A stretch of 51,084 nt of DNA. It comes from Methylophaga sp. (lineage in GTDB: Bacteria > Pseudomonadota > Gammaproteobacteria > Nitrosococcales > Methylophagaceae). The notes beneath the pieces are model-generated. The model ran no database searches and was not told the DNA's origin. It saw nothing but the letters and a program-made list of their open reading frames with translations. A program made the position numbers and the translations under genes. Location of the stretch: NCBI GenBank assembly GCA_002733505.1, contig NVVW01000017.1, positions 1 through 51,084 of the forward strand, written 5' to 3'. Of the stretch, positions 1-9,084 are shown piece after piece; within the stretch, counting starts at the first letter, position 1, and every line of letters starts with the position of its first letter.

Positions 1-90
1 GTGTAAATGTTATTCGTTCTTTTCTGGGCATTGTCGTTTCCTAATAAAACTGGGTAAATTATAGGCTATAATTTACTGCATGATTATTAG

Positions 91-261
91 ACCACAACAT
101 GCTCTCAAGTGAAGGAGGTTGGCATAGGGGAATCGTTACCATCCCAGTTGCAGCAACTTATGGCTTCAACAAATTTTAAGGTACAAGATAAGCAATTAGA
201 GTTACATGGGGCATGTTCAAATTGTCAAACGCTATCCACAAACAAGGAAGGTCATCATTGA
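91..261 (+). pseudogene. Fur-family regulator, 3' remnant
   Basis: An open frame runs from just after a TAG at 88-90 to a TGA at 259-261 with no convincing start codon. Its conceptual product ends with FKVQDKQLELHGACSNCQ, which resembles the C-terminal part of Fur/Zur/PerR repressors (a hydrophobic beta strand, then a CxxC zinc site). The N-terminal winged helix and the His-rich metal site are absent. I read this as the 3' remnant of a Fur-family gene whose 5' part is lost or lies outside the window with a disrupted frame. The family call rests on a short stretch, so confidence is moderate. Nothing else is evident between 1 and 350. Confidence 0.5.
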
Positions 262-350
262 TGCTTTCTAAAACCCGCTATTATTTCGGGAGTTCTGGGG
301 GACGCAACACTTAATTATCGATACATTGATTTACCGCAAGGCAACCCTTT

Positions 351-998
351 TTAACTTTTATCCGCTTTGGCTTGTACATGCAAGCCACATTCTCTATTTT
401 CTAGCGCTTTTGTAGGATCGTAATATTTAAATTCATTGGGTAGGCCATGTTCATTCATATATGCGTCCAATTCTTCATCTGAATAATGATAAAAAGGGCT
501 TACTTTTAACATGCCATCATTGCCCAGACTGAAAATATCTAAACTATTTCTAAGCGCAGTTTGGCCTTTTCTCAAATTCGTAAACCAAACATCGGGCTGA
601 TGATTTTTCATCGCTCTACCAAACGGTTCCAACTTCACCTGATGTGTAAATTCAGCATGTTTTTCATCATCAACTGCCGGAATACCTAGTTGAACATCTC
701 TATAAGCGGTGGATTTTTTAGGCACGTATAAATCAATGTTCAACCTTAGCTGTTGAATGATTTTATCAGCACATTTATAGGTATTAGATGTGTTGTAGCC
801 AGTATCACACCAAATCACGTCAATGTCAGGATTTACACTAACGCAGGCATGAAGTATTGCGGCTTCATAAGGTCTAAAATTGGTTGTTACAATAGCCTTT
901 TCAGCAAAATCTATTGCCCACTTAATGATTGCAGAAGGCATTTCACTTCTAAACTTTATGTTCAAACCGGCAACAGTAGCCTCGGTTATTTTTATCAT
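351..998 (-). CDS. cysH: Phosphoadenosine phosphosulfate reductase family protein (CysH-like)
   Basis: The 215-residue product carries WCDTGYN near residue 63 and ends with ECGLHVQ (Cys near 204). The ECGLH tail is the catalytic cysteine motif of CysH, which reduces PAPS (or APS) to sulfite with thioredoxin or glutaredoxin in cytosolic sulfate assimilation. The four-cysteine iron-sulfur site of APS-type enzymes is not seen, which favours PAPS as substrate. The protein is somewhat shorter than the usual roughly 240 residues, and the usual SFG nucleotide loop is poorly conserved (TNFRPYEAAILH). No cysIJ, cysD or cysN genes lie nearby. A role in another nucleotide-sulfur reaction cannot be excluded. 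No strong ribosome binding site precedes the ATG. Confidence 0.8.
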   Translation of the reverse strand: MIKITEATVAGLNIKFRSEMPSAIIKWAIDFAEKAIVTTNFRPYEAAILHACVSVNPDIDVIWCDTGYNTSNTYKCADKIIQQLRLNIDLYVPKKSTAYRDVQLGIPAVDDEKHAEFTHQVKLEPFGRAMKNHQPDVWFTNLRKGQTALRNSLDIFSLGNDGMLKVSPFYHYSDEELDAYMNEHGLPNEFKYYDPTKALENRECGLHVQAKADKS

Positions 999-1098
999 GA
1001 TGATTAAGTCTATTTTTCAACAAAAAACACTTATTTTACAGGTTTGGTAGATTATTGTTACGTTATCCTGAATTGTGGGTAAGAGAATTTTGCTTGTT

Positions 1099-1286
1099 TC
1101 TTGTCATCCCGGTAGGTTTTTAGCCGGGATCTCTGCTCTATACCCATAATCGTTCAATCTGTAACTTTTCACTCCTCCGTTACTCCGGTATGTTTTTAAG
1201 CCGGAGTTTTGTTTGTGTGGAGATCCCGGCTAAAAACCTACCGGGATGACGAGGATTTTTTTTGCAAATTGAATGATCAACTAGAT
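1099..1286. repeat. R1 palindromic repeat (copy A) plus a half copy
   Basis: The gap 999-1400 has no gene. At 1139-1286 lies a roughly 148-bp palindromic element with ends TATACCCATAATCGTTCAAT and ATTGAATGATCAACTAGA, and inner arms of the type ACTCCGGTATG...CCGGAG and GATCCCGG...CCGGGATGACG. It matches three other copies in this window (19390-19537, 23499-23645, 42645-42790). A half arm of the same kind (GTCATCCCGGTAGG...CCGGGATCTC) sits just upstream at 1099-1138. Its right end is more decayed than in the other copies. A small CGCTGA...TCAGCG hairpin follows near 1330-1358. Confidence 0.8.
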
Positions 1287-1400
1287 CCCCGCTAAAAATG
1301 ACCGAACCCTTGAGACTCGGGTTACATTAACGCTGAGCGAAGCAGAACGATCAGCGGTAAAATTTCGGCACTTTCCCCAGCCTAATATTATTGGACTTTC

Positions 1401-2138
1401 TCAGGTTTTCCTTAAGCCATCAAATAAGCCATATTGCCAGCTTCGTGTTGCCAAAACCACGGTAGTTCCCGTTCGTTGATCTAGTGGTAAGGTGGCATCA
1501 TCATTATTGAGTTCCTCAAATTCATGGGCTAATTGAGTTAATTTTCGGTGGAAAATAGCCATGCCTTCTCTGCTCAACATGCCGTTAATAACAATTAGTT
1601 TTTCTTGCTGTTTGCTGAAACTTGAATCAAAAAAATCAGCGGCTATTTTTTGTTGAAAGAATTGCTGGATCGGGCCATTATCTAACCACTTAAAATTGGG
1701 GGCAATGCGTAACTTCACCTTATTTTCTGGCAATAATTCAATTAATTTCAACCTATCTAACACCGCTAAATATTGAATACATTGGTGTTCGTCAAGGTGA
1801 TAATGTTCCATAAATTGTGACATTGTCCAACGATTAAGGATACACACGGTAACTAAAAGTAACGCAATATCATTGGCTATTTCTTGCTCCTGTTCTAACG
1901 GAAGTTCTGAGACCATCACCCGTGAATGTGCCTTCATTTCTACCACCAGATCTGAAATTTCTATCTCCATCATTTGGCAGACTTTATCTAACCTTGCTAG
2001 TGAAAAACTTTGCTCTGAAAACAAGCGTTTTACACTGGCCTGTGATAATGAAAGTTGCACGGCCACATCCGCATACGAAAAGCCATGTGACTTGAGTAGC
2101 CCTTTTAAAGTATTAATGAGTTGTGCTGTTTGCGCCAT
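1401..2138 (-). CDS. HTH (XRE/Cro-like) transcriptional regulator
   Basis: The 245-residue protein opens with a helix-turn-helix segment (about residues 15-70: FSYADVAVQLSLSQASVKRL then FSLARLDKVCQMMEIEISDL), typical of the Cro/C1 fold. The rest is a mostly helical domain I do not recognise, with no obvious ligand-binding family and no membrane segment. AAGGCAGC precedes the ATG at good spacing. It is divergent from the LplT-Aas gene across about 110 bp that holds an inverted repeat, so it may regulate itself and that gene. The target is inference only. Confidence 0.75.
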   Translation of the reverse strand: MAQTAQLINTLKGLLKSHGFSYADVAVQLSLSQASVKRLFSEQSFSLARLDKVCQMMEIEISDLVVEMKAHSRVMVSELPLEQEQEIANDIALLLVTVCILNRWTMSQFMEHYHLDEHQCIQYLAVLDRLKLIELLPENKVKLRIAPNFKWLDNGPIQQFFQQKIAADFFDSSFSKQQEKLIVINGMLSREGMAIFHRKLTQLAHEFEELNNDDATLPLDQRTGTTVVLATRSWQYGLFDGLRKT

Positions 2139-2170
2139 AGTGCTGCCTTTTTATCTTAAATTTTACACAA

Positions 2171-2206
2171 GTATCACATATCAATACCATTAAGGCAAAA
2201 TGATAC
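2171..2206. promoter_or_regulatory. Possible operator in the divergent regulator/aas intergenic region
   Basis: GTATCA (2171-2176) and TGATAC (2201-2206) form a perfect 6-bp inverted repeat with a 24-bp spacer in the short AT-rich space between the divergent genes. The position suits a binding site for the adjacent HTH regulator, but short repeats arise by chance in such DNA. Confidence 0.25.
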
Positions 2207-2249
2207 AACTTTATTATTAAAGTCGCTTTATTTACAACATCGCTCTATT

Positions 2250-5200
2250 ATGGACACACATTATCACTCACGGTTGAGTAGCAGCATGAATTCACTCTAT
2301 AAAACAATCGGCTTTGTTTCTTTTATCACCATGATATTCCTCAATGCTTTTGTTGATTTGGGGCATAAAATCATTATTCAGAATACGGTATTTAAAATCT
2401 ATGATGGTTCCGAACAAATTATTCTGACGGCGATTATTAATGGGCTGATCCTCCTGCCCTTTATTCTATTATTTACACCTGCTGGGTCACTCTCCGATCG
2501 TTTCAGAAAGCCTCTTATAATGCGTTGGGCAGCCGTTGCGGTCGTTGGCTTAACACTACTTATTACCGTTTCTTATTATATGGGTTGGTTTAAACTTGCT
2601 TTTGCGATGACCTTTATGTTGGCAGTGCAAAGTGCTTTCTATTCCCCTTCTAAATACGGTTATATTCGTGAAATTGCCGGTAAAAATAACTTAGCTGCTG
2701 CCAATGGCATTGTGCAATCAACTACCATTATTGCTATTTTATTAGGCATGTTTGTCTTCTCAGTTTTCTTTGAAAACATGCTGGCAAATCAGGTGTTTAC
2801 TACCGAAGCCGATATTATCCGGTTAATTGCACCTTTAGGATGGTTGCTGGTTTTAGGTAGTCTAATTGAGCTTTATTTTGCCATGCGCATCCCCGTAATA
2901 GAAGAACCCAAAAATTCAGGATCCTTTGATTGGCAACAATATCGTTCGGGGCGATCATTACGAAATAATCTCACATTAATTCGCAGTGACCCTGTTATTT
3001 GGCTCTCTATTATTGGCTTATCGGTATTTTGGGGTGTATCACAAGTTGTGTTAGCGACCTTTCCTGCTTATGCCAAAGAAATGCTGGCTGTTGAAAGTGT
3101 CGTTGTTATCCAAGGTTTATTAGCATGCTCAGGCATAGGCATTATTACCGGCTCACTATTAGCCGGTAAAATTTCTGACAAATATATTGAAACTGGTCTG
3201 ATCCCTATCGGTGCATTGGGTATGGTGGTCACATTATTTTTATTACCCCAATTACCATCAACCTCATGGCTTGCTGTTGATATTCTCGCCTTTGGATTCT
3301 TTGGTGGTTTATTTATTGTGCCATTAAATTCATTAATTCAATTCCATGCCCGCAGTGGAGAATTAGGCACTGTGTTAGCGGGTAACAATTGGGTGCAAAA
3401 TGTGGTGATGATCAGCTTTTTAGCGATTACCGTAGCCTTTGCTCTGGCTCATACCTCTAGCCAAGTTCTACTTCATATGCTCACATTCGTAGCCTTGGCT
3501 GGAGCAATATATACCGTCTGGAAACTGCCGCAATCGTTGGTTCGCTATGTATTTGGTGCGGTTTTTTCTAGTAAATATCGCGTTCATGTGCAAGGTTTTG
3601 ACAATATGCCCTCACAAGGCGGCGTATTGATGTTGGGCAATCATGTCAGTTGGTTAGATTGGGCAATGGTGCAAATCGCCAGCCCACGCCCTGTGCGTTT
3701 TGTGATGGCCAATAAATATTACCAACGCTGGTATTTAACATGGTTCCTTGATCTGTTTGGTGTGATCCCTATTGCCAGTGGTGGTAGTAAAGATGCACTG
3801 ACCTCAGTCAATAAATATTTAAAACAAGGCGATGTGGTGTGTTTATTTCCCGAGGGTGCAATTAGCCGAAATGGTCAATTAGGCGAATTCAAAAAAGGCT
3901 TTGAGCTTTGTGTTGAAGAGGTCGATGGTATTATTTTGCCTTTCTATTTGCGTGGCTTATGGGGCAGTCGTTTCTCGCATTCCAGTGATAATTTGCAAGC
4001 ATTGCGTCAAAGCAACAGCTTACGCCGCGATGTGATTGTTGCTTTTGGTCAACCATTAGCTATCGATTCAACAGCGCCCACAGTAAAAATCGCGGTCTTT
4101 GATCTATCTATTAATACATGGCAGCGCTATACCGAAGAACTACCGGCTATTGCCCATGCTTGGATCGACCGTGTAAAACAAAGCGGTGGAGCAGATTGTT
4201 TAACCGATATTCAAACTAATAACACCTTATCTCGTCGTAAAGCATTAACAGCTGCATTATTATTTGCTCGTCGTTTTAAAAAGCAATCACCAGAACAAAA
4301 TATTGGTTTATTACTGCCCACCAGCAGTGCCGGATTACTTGCTAATATGGGCGCGTTTATCAGTGGCAAAACCGTGATCAATCTAAACTTCACGGCCAAT
4401 ATTGACTCATTGCTATCTGCCGTAAATAAAGCAGAAATAAAAACCATTTATACCTCGCGTAAATTTGTTAAAAAGCTAGAACAAAAAGGCATTGAACTTG
4501 ATGCTTTGTTTGAAAAATCCACAGCTATATATTTAGAAGATGTACATCAAAATATCGGTAAAGCAGAACAAATCACTACCTTGCTCGCCACCTATGTTTT
4601 GCCAACAAAATTATTATTAGCAGTGTATGGCAAACAAACAAATATTCGCCAGCCAGCGGCAATTTTATTTTCTAGCGGCAGCGAAGGCGAGCCTAAAGGT
4701 GTGGTGCTCAGTCATCAAAATATTATGGGTAATATCAAACAAGTATCGGACGTATTAGATACCCGTCATGATGATGTTATGGTTGCCAGCTTGCCGTTGT
4801 TCCATGCCTTTGGATTAACGGTAACAGGCTTATTGCCGATGGTTGAAGGTGTGCCCGCAATTTGCCATCCTGATCCGACCGATGTGCTCAATATTGCTAA
4901 AGGTATTAGTAAACATCAGGCGACTGTTTTCTGTGGCACCTCCACCTTTTTACGCCTATTTAATAAAAACCGCCGTATTCATCCGCTTATGCTTGATTCA
5001 TTACGCATTGTGATTGCCGGTGCTGAGCGCCTTAACCCTGAGATTCGCGATAACTTTAGCCTAAAATTTGGCAAAACCATTTATGAAGGTTACGGCACCA
5101 CCGAAACAACGCCAGTTGCCACAGTCAATATTCCTGATCGCATAGCGGAGGATTGGAGCGTGCAAACAGGGGATAAAAAAGGTACGGTTGGCTTGCCGTT

Positions 5201-5744
5201 ACCCGGCAGTAGTGTACGCATCGTTGATCCGGCCACCATGAAAAACGTGCCTACCGGTGACGATGGGTTGATCCTAATTGGTGGTACACAAGTGATGCAA
5301 GGCTATTTAAATGACGCAGAAAAAACCGCTGAAGTTATTGTCGAAATAGATGGGCAGCGTTGGTACAAAACCGGCGATAAAGGTCATATCGATAAAGATG
5401 GTTTTTTGGTGATTGTTGATCGTTATTCCCGTTTTGCCAAAATTGGTGGTGAAATGATTAGTTTAGGTGCGGTCGAGGCAGCGATTAATCCAACTTTACC
5501 AGAAGATGTTGAGATATTAACCACCACCCTAGCCGATGATAAAAAAGGTGAAAAAGTGGTGCTGCTCTACGCAGGTGATATCGAAGAAGGCGATCTTAAA
5601 AAACGTATTGCAGAGTCAAGCCTTAATAGCCTAATGGTGCCAGCCCTATTCATTAAAGTGGATGCCATACCTAAATTAGGCAGTGGCAAAAATGATTTTA
5701 ATACCGCTAAAAAAATAGCACTAGAATACATTACGATTAACTAA
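2250..5744 (+). CDS. aas: LplT-Aas fusion: lysophospholipid transporter / acyltransferase / acyl-ACP synthetase
   Basis: This 1164-residue inner-membrane protein joins three activities used to repair lysophosphatidylethanolamine. Residues 1 to about 420 are an MFS-type transporter like LplT. Residues about 440-640 are a PlsC-type acyltransferase with NHVSWLDW (HX4D box, near 463) and FPEGAISRNG (near 532). Residues about 670-1160 are an AMP-forming acyl-ACP synthetase with SSGSEGEPKG (near 807), YGTTETTP (near 948) and WYKTGDKGH (near 1037). In E. coli LplT and Aas are separate adjacent genes, so here they are fused. The first ATG lacks a clear Shine-Dalgarno, and the ATG at 2287 (MNSLYKTIGF) is an alternative. 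The lipase-like gene starts 2 bp after the stop and is probably co-transcribed. Confidence 0.93.
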   Translation: MDTHYHSRLSSSMNSLYKTIGFVSFITMIFLNAFVDLGHKIIIQNTVFKIYDGSEQIILTAIINGLILLPFILLFTPAGSLSDRFRKPLIMRWAAVAVVGLTLLITVSYYMGWFKLAFAMTFMLAVQSAFYSPSKYGYIREIAGKNNLAAANGIVQSTTIIAILLGMFVFSVFFENMLANQVFTTEADIIRLIAPLGWLLVLGSLIELYFAMRIPVIEEPKNSGSFDWQQYRSGRSLRNNLTLIRSDPVIWLSIIGLSVFWGVSQVVLATFPAYAKEMLAVESVVVIQGLLACSGIGIITGSLLAGKISDKYIETGLIPIGALGMVVTLFLLPQLPSTSWLAVDILAFGFFGGLFIVPLNSLIQFHARSGELGTVLAGNNWVQNVVMISFLAITVAFALAHTSSQVLLHMLTFVALAGAIYTVWKLPQSLVRYVFGAVFSSKYRVHVQGFDNMPSQGGVLMLGNHVSWLDWAMVQIASPRPVRFVMANKYYQRWYLTWFLDLFGVIPIASGGSKDALTSVNKYLKQGDVVCLFPEGAISRNGQLGEFKKGFELCVEEVDGIILPFYLRGLWGSRFSHSSDNLQALRQSNSLRRDVIVAFGQPLAIDSTAPTVKIAVFDLSINTWQRYTEELPAIAHAWIDRVKQSGGADCLTDIQTNNTLSRRKALTAALLFARRFKKQSPEQNIGLLLPTSSAGLLANMGAFISGKTVINLNFTANIDSLLSAVNKAEIKTIYTSRKFVKKLEQKGIELDALFEKSTAIYLEDVHQNIGKAEQITTLLATYVLPTKLLLAVYGKQTNIRQPAAILFSSGSEGEPKGVVLSHQNIMGNIKQVSDVLDTRHDDVMVASLPLFHAFGLTVTGLLPMVEGVPAICHPDPTDVLNIAKGISKHQATVFCGTSTFLRLFNKNRRIHPLMLDSLRIVIAGAERLNPEIRDNFSLKFGKTIYEGYGTTETTPVATVNIPDRIAEDWSVQTGDKKGTVGLPLPGSSVRIVDPATMKNVPTGDDGLILIGGTQVMQGYLNDAEKTAEVIVEIDGQRWYKTGDKGHIDKDGFLVIVDRYSRFAKIGGEMISLGAVEAAINPTLPEDVEILTTTLADDKKGEKVVLLYAGDIEEGDLKKRIAESSLNSLMVPALFIKVDAIPKLGSGKNDFNTAKKIALEYITIN

Positions 5745-5745
5745 T

Positions 5746-6456
5746 ATGAAACTCATTAAGTGGCTTTTTATTATGACAGTTCTACTTTCATCTCAAGCAC
5801 ATTCAACTGAATGCGTTATCCTTCTGCATGGTCTGGCGAGAAGTAACCATTCGATGGCAAAGTTAGAGAAAACGCTCGATGAACAAGGGTATTTAACTCT
5901 TAATATAAAATATCCATCAACTCAGTATCCAATAAAAGAATTGGCTGAAAGCACTATCGCCAAAGCACTAAAGTTGTGTCCTGAAGGGTCAAAAATAAAT
6001 TTTGTAACGCATTCTCTTGGCGGCATTTTAGTTCGCCAATATTTAAGTGTGCATACAATACCAAATATGAGCCGAGTTGTGATGCTTGGGCCACCCAATA
6101 AGGGCTCACAAATTGTTGATAATATCCATTGGGTTCCGGCCTATGAATTTATTAATGGTCCTGCTGGCATCGAAATTGGAGCAGATCCACAAAGTATTCC
6201 CAATATACTTGGCTCGGTAGACTTTGAGCTAGGCGTCATTGCTGGAACACGCACCGTTAACCCTTTTCTATCACTGATGCTTGAAAAGCCGAATGATGGC
6301 AAAGTCTCTGTAGAAAGTAGCAAAATTGAAGGGATGACTGATCATATCGAGCTACCGGTAACCCACCCTTTCATGATGAACAATAAAACTGTAATTTCTC
6401 AAGTTGTTTATTTCTTAGAAAATGGTGTTTTTCAAAAGTTAAAGACCAGCAAATAA
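5746..6456 (+). CDS. Secreted alpha/beta-hydrolase, lipase-like
   Basis: A 236-residue protein with an N-terminal signal peptide (hydrophobic 4-17, likely cleavage after SQAHS), then CVILLHGLARS, the oxyanion-hole strand of alpha/beta hydrolases. The nucleophile elbow THSLGG (near residue 91) supplies the catalytic serine. A PNKGSQ stretch and a C-terminal DGKVSVESSKIEG...HPFMM stretch resemble triacylglycerol lipase/PGAP1-like proteins, with HPFMM likely carrying the catalytic histidine. Its start lies 2 bp after the aas stop, so the two are probably translationally coupled, and a role in exported lipid or lysolipid turnover is a reasonable inference. The substrate is unknown. Confidence 0.8.
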   Translation: MKLIKWLFIMTVLLSSQAHSTECVILLHGLARSNHSMAKLEKTLDEQGYLTLNIKYPSTQYPIKELAESTIAKALKLCPEGSKINFVTHSLGGILVRQYLSVHTIPNMSRVVMLGPPNKGSQIVDNIHWVPAYEFINGPAGIEIGADPQSIPNILGSVDFELGVIAGTRTVNPFLSLMLEKPNDGKVSVESSKIEGMTDHIELPVTHPFMMNNKTVISQVVYFLENGVFQKLKTSK

Positions 6457-6480
6457 GAAGAACACTATAACACTATTACT

Positions 6481-6621
6481 ATGGCCTCAATCTATGATCT
6501 AAAACCAAAATTTCAGGGCTTACATAGACCACTAAATAGTAAACTAGCGGATAAAGGGGAAGCTTTGTTAGTGCCCTTTTTCTGTGATGTGTTTATTGGT
6601 AATGAAATAGTATCAAGGTAA
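6481..6621 (+). pseudogene. CDP-alcohol phosphatidyltransferase family, internally deleted remnant
   Basis: A 46-codon frame begins MASIYDLKPKFQGLHRPL, which resembles the N-terminus of a CDP-alcohol phosphatidyltransferase family (SIYDLKPxFQxLLRPL). It then jumps from LADKG to ALLVPFFCDVFIGNEI, which looks like a later membrane helix of the same family. The intervening segment and the CDP-binding motif DG(x)2AR(x)8G(x)3D are missing. This suggests one or more internal deletions of a gene once in the aas-lipase cluster. Family recognition is from memory and the fragment is short. It could instead be a real small protein. Confidence 0.4.
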
Positions 6622-6683
6622 AAATGAAGAACTGCTCTTTTTATCCGTTATACTATCCATGACTAATAACAAAAGGCTCAATT

Positions 6684-7718
6684 ATGCCTAATCCATCTTC
6701 CTTTCCCCCCGTGTATGATGATGAAGCACAAAAGGCGTCAGAAAATCTCAGACGAGCATTACCATTACTAAACAAACATAAAACACCGGTTAACCCGGTT
6801 AATTATGCGGTTTGGTATGAATATGTATCAGGAGATAATCAGGAATTGGCCAATGTTATTGATAATCGGCTAAGTAAAAATCAGCCTATTACTGCTGAAG
6901 TAACTCAAAGTCTTTATGAAAAATATGTATTGATGGGAATGCCTGAACGATTAGAAAAAACAAATACTGGCCTCAAAATTGTAGTTGATAACACGCTTGT
7001 AAATATTACTAAAGCGGAATCAACAACAGACAATATGCTTATAAACCTAAGTGACTCTCAAAAAGCGTTAGAAAGCTGCAATTCTACGGAAGAATTAAAA
7101 GACCTTATTGGGACTATTATATCTAATACACAAATTATGGCAGAGTCTGGCAATGAATTAAAACAAGAATTAGTGCATTCATCACAAGAAATTTCAGATC
7201 TTAAAAAAGAATTGGAAGTAGTTAAAAAATTAGCTGAAACCGATGCGCTGACAGGTTTATTAAACCGTGGAACATTCAATAATGAATTGACCGACCTATG
7301 TCGCCAAACGGCTGTTGAAGCCGCCTTAGTGATGTTTGACTTAGATCACTTTAAGAAGATAAATGATACCTTTGGCCATTTATTAGGTGATAAAGTCATT
7401 CAATTTTTTGCCTCTTTATTACAAAAACATGCAGGAGATGAACATCTTGCCATCCGCTATGGTGGTGAAGAAATGGCAATGATTATGCTTGATATCAGTC
7501 AACGTGAGGCCCTTAAAATTGCCGATGCGATTCGTTCAAGCTTTGCCAATAGCCGCCTTAAAAAGAAAGGCAGTGAAGACTCTATCGGCCAAGTGACGGT
7601 TTCCGTGGGCTTAACCATGCTTCGCAGCACTGATACACCTCAAGAGTTAATCGAACGTGCTGATGCAGCACTTTATTTATCTAAACAAAATGGTCGCAAC
7701 CGTATTAGCGTACGTTAA
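6684..7718 (+). CDS. Diguanylate cyclase (GGDEF domain)
   Basis: The 344-residue cytoplasmic protein has an N-terminal helical region (about 1-170) with no membrane segment, a coiled stretch (ELKQELVHSSQEISDLKKELEVV in part), and a GGDEF domain from about 185. The domain opens with ETDALTGLLNR and carries MFDLDHFKKINDTFGH and the active-site loop YGGEEM near 259. GGEEF variants are active cyclases, and here the last position is Met rather than Phe while the catalytic acidic residues remain, so activity making cyclic di-GMP is likely. The N-terminal part is probably a sensory region of unknown ligand. Its stop overlaps the convergent protease gene by 4 bp. Confidence 0.88.
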   Translation: MPNPSSFPPVYDDEAQKASENLRRALPLLNKHKTPVNPVNYAVWYEYVSGDNQELANVIDNRLSKNQPITAEVTQSLYEKYVLMGMPERLEKTNTGLKIVVDNTLVNITKAESTTDNMLINLSDSQKALESCNSTEELKDLIGTIISNTQIMAESGNELKQELVHSSQEISDLKKELEVVKKLAETDALTGLLNRGTFNNELTDLCRQTAVEAALVMFDLDHFKKINDTFGHLLGDKVIQFFASLLQKHAGDEHLAIRYGGEEMAMIMLDISQREALKIADAIRSSFANSRLKKKGSEDSIGQVTVSVGLTMLRSTDTPQELIERADAALYLSKQNGRNRISVR

Positions 7719-8962
7719 TTAGCGGCGCTTCTTTGCAAATGCGCCACCCGCAATGTGGCCGGTGGGTGTGAATCATAAATAGCTGACACTAATGGATCGG
7801 GCGTTAAAGTGCTGGCGTTTTCCTGATATAAAGCCACCAATGCTTGAATAAGATGATCAGCACTGGACACCGAGGCCGCATAATCATCTGCCTCAAATTC
7901 ATATTTACGCGACATTGCCGTCATCATTGGCTGTAGAAAAAAGCTAAATACCGGAATCACCATCATAAATAATAACAATGCCATGGCACTACTTTGAGTC
8001 GTTACACCTAAACCAGTAAAAAACCATGTTTGCGCTGATGCCCAGCCTAATATTGCTAGCCCAATCAAACTCAGTATCGCCATCACTGCCATATTTTTTA
8101 TAACATGTTTACGGCGAAAATGACCTAATTCATGGGCTAACACAGCTTCAATTTGGTCTTCACTTAAGGTGTCTAATAAAGTATCAAAAAATACGATGCG
8201 TTTATTATTGCCTAGCCCTGTAAAATAAGCATTACCATGACCACTGCGGCGTGAGCCATCCATCACATAAATACCTTGGCTTTTAAAACCGCAACGCGAC
8301 AATAATCCCTCTACTCGTGCTTTTAGTTGCTCATCTTCTAATGGGGTGAACTTATTAAATATCGGTGCTATAAAGGCAGGATATGCCCACATCATAACGA
8401 TGGTGAACCCAATCCATGCTACCCATAAGTATAACCACCAATACTCACCTGTACTGTCCATTAACCATAACGCCGCCCAAATGAGCGGTGCACCAATAAT
8501 TATCATTAATACGGTTTGCTTTACCGTGTCCGAAAGATAAAGTGCTGGCGTATTTTTGTTAAAACCAAATTTGTCTTCTAATACAAAGGTTTTATACCAA
8601 TCCAGCGGCATATCTAATAGTGAACCAATAATAAAGAAACTGAGCATAAAAACAATGCCCGTTATCGCTGTAGACCAGCCAAAACCTTGCCAAAAACTGA
8701 CCAAATATTCTAAGCCGCCGCCGATAGTCCAAATAAGCAGAAACACCATGCCTACCATCGCAGCAATACGATTTAACCATCCTTTAGCCACCGTATAATC
8801 TGCTGCTTTTTGATGTGAAGACAAGCTTATTTGTTCGCTAAATGCTGCTGGCACTTTATCGCGGTGGTTTTGCACATAATTACTTTGTCTGAGCGATAAC
8901 CAAAGTTCAATTGCAATCATCAAAACTAATGCAATTAAAAATACCCATGTAAATTCATTCAT
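7715..8962 (-). CDS. M48 family integral-membrane metalloprotease (Ste24-like)
   Basis: The 415-residue product has about six hydrophobic segments, the zinc motif HELGHFRRKH (near residue 276) and a downstream KYEFEADDYA (near 355) that supplies the third ligand, as in Ste24/CAAX-type M48 proteases. The family degrades membrane-associated or misfolded proteins; no prenylated substrate is expected in a bacterium. I chose the ATG at 8962 (MNEFTWVF), preceded by GAGAAG. The upstream in-frame ATG at 9049 would add 29 polar residues before the first membrane helix and overlap the promoter region shared with orn. The gene is divergent from orn. Confidence 0.88.
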   Translation of the reverse strand: MNEFTWVFLIALVLMIAIELWLSLRQSNYVQNHRDKVPAAFSEQISLSSHQKAADYTVAKGWLNRIAAMVGMVFLLIWTIGGGLEYLVSFWQGFGWSTAITGIVFMLSFFIIGSLLDMPLDWYKTFVLEDKFGFNKNTPALYLSDTVKQTVLMIIIGAPLIWAALWLMDSTGEYWWLYLWVAWIGFTIVMMWAYPAFIAPIFNKFTPLEDEQLKARVEGLLSRCGFKSQGIYVMDGSRRSGHGNAYFTGLGNNKRIVFFDTLLDTLSEDQIEAVLAHELGHFRRKHVIKNMAVMAILSLIGLAILGWASAQTWFFTGLGVTTQSSAMALLLFMMVIPVFSFFLQPMMTAMSRKYEFEADDYAASVSSADHLIQALVALYQENASTLTPDPLVSAIYDSHPPATLRVAHLQRSAAN

Positions 8963-9084
8963 TTCTATCTTCTCAAAATTTATATTTGTTACGAAACTGT
9001 GATTTGTTGTGCTATCTAAGCAGGTAAGCCTTTGATACAATCCGTCCATTAAAGTTCATAAAAAACCTAAAAGTAGCCTATATA

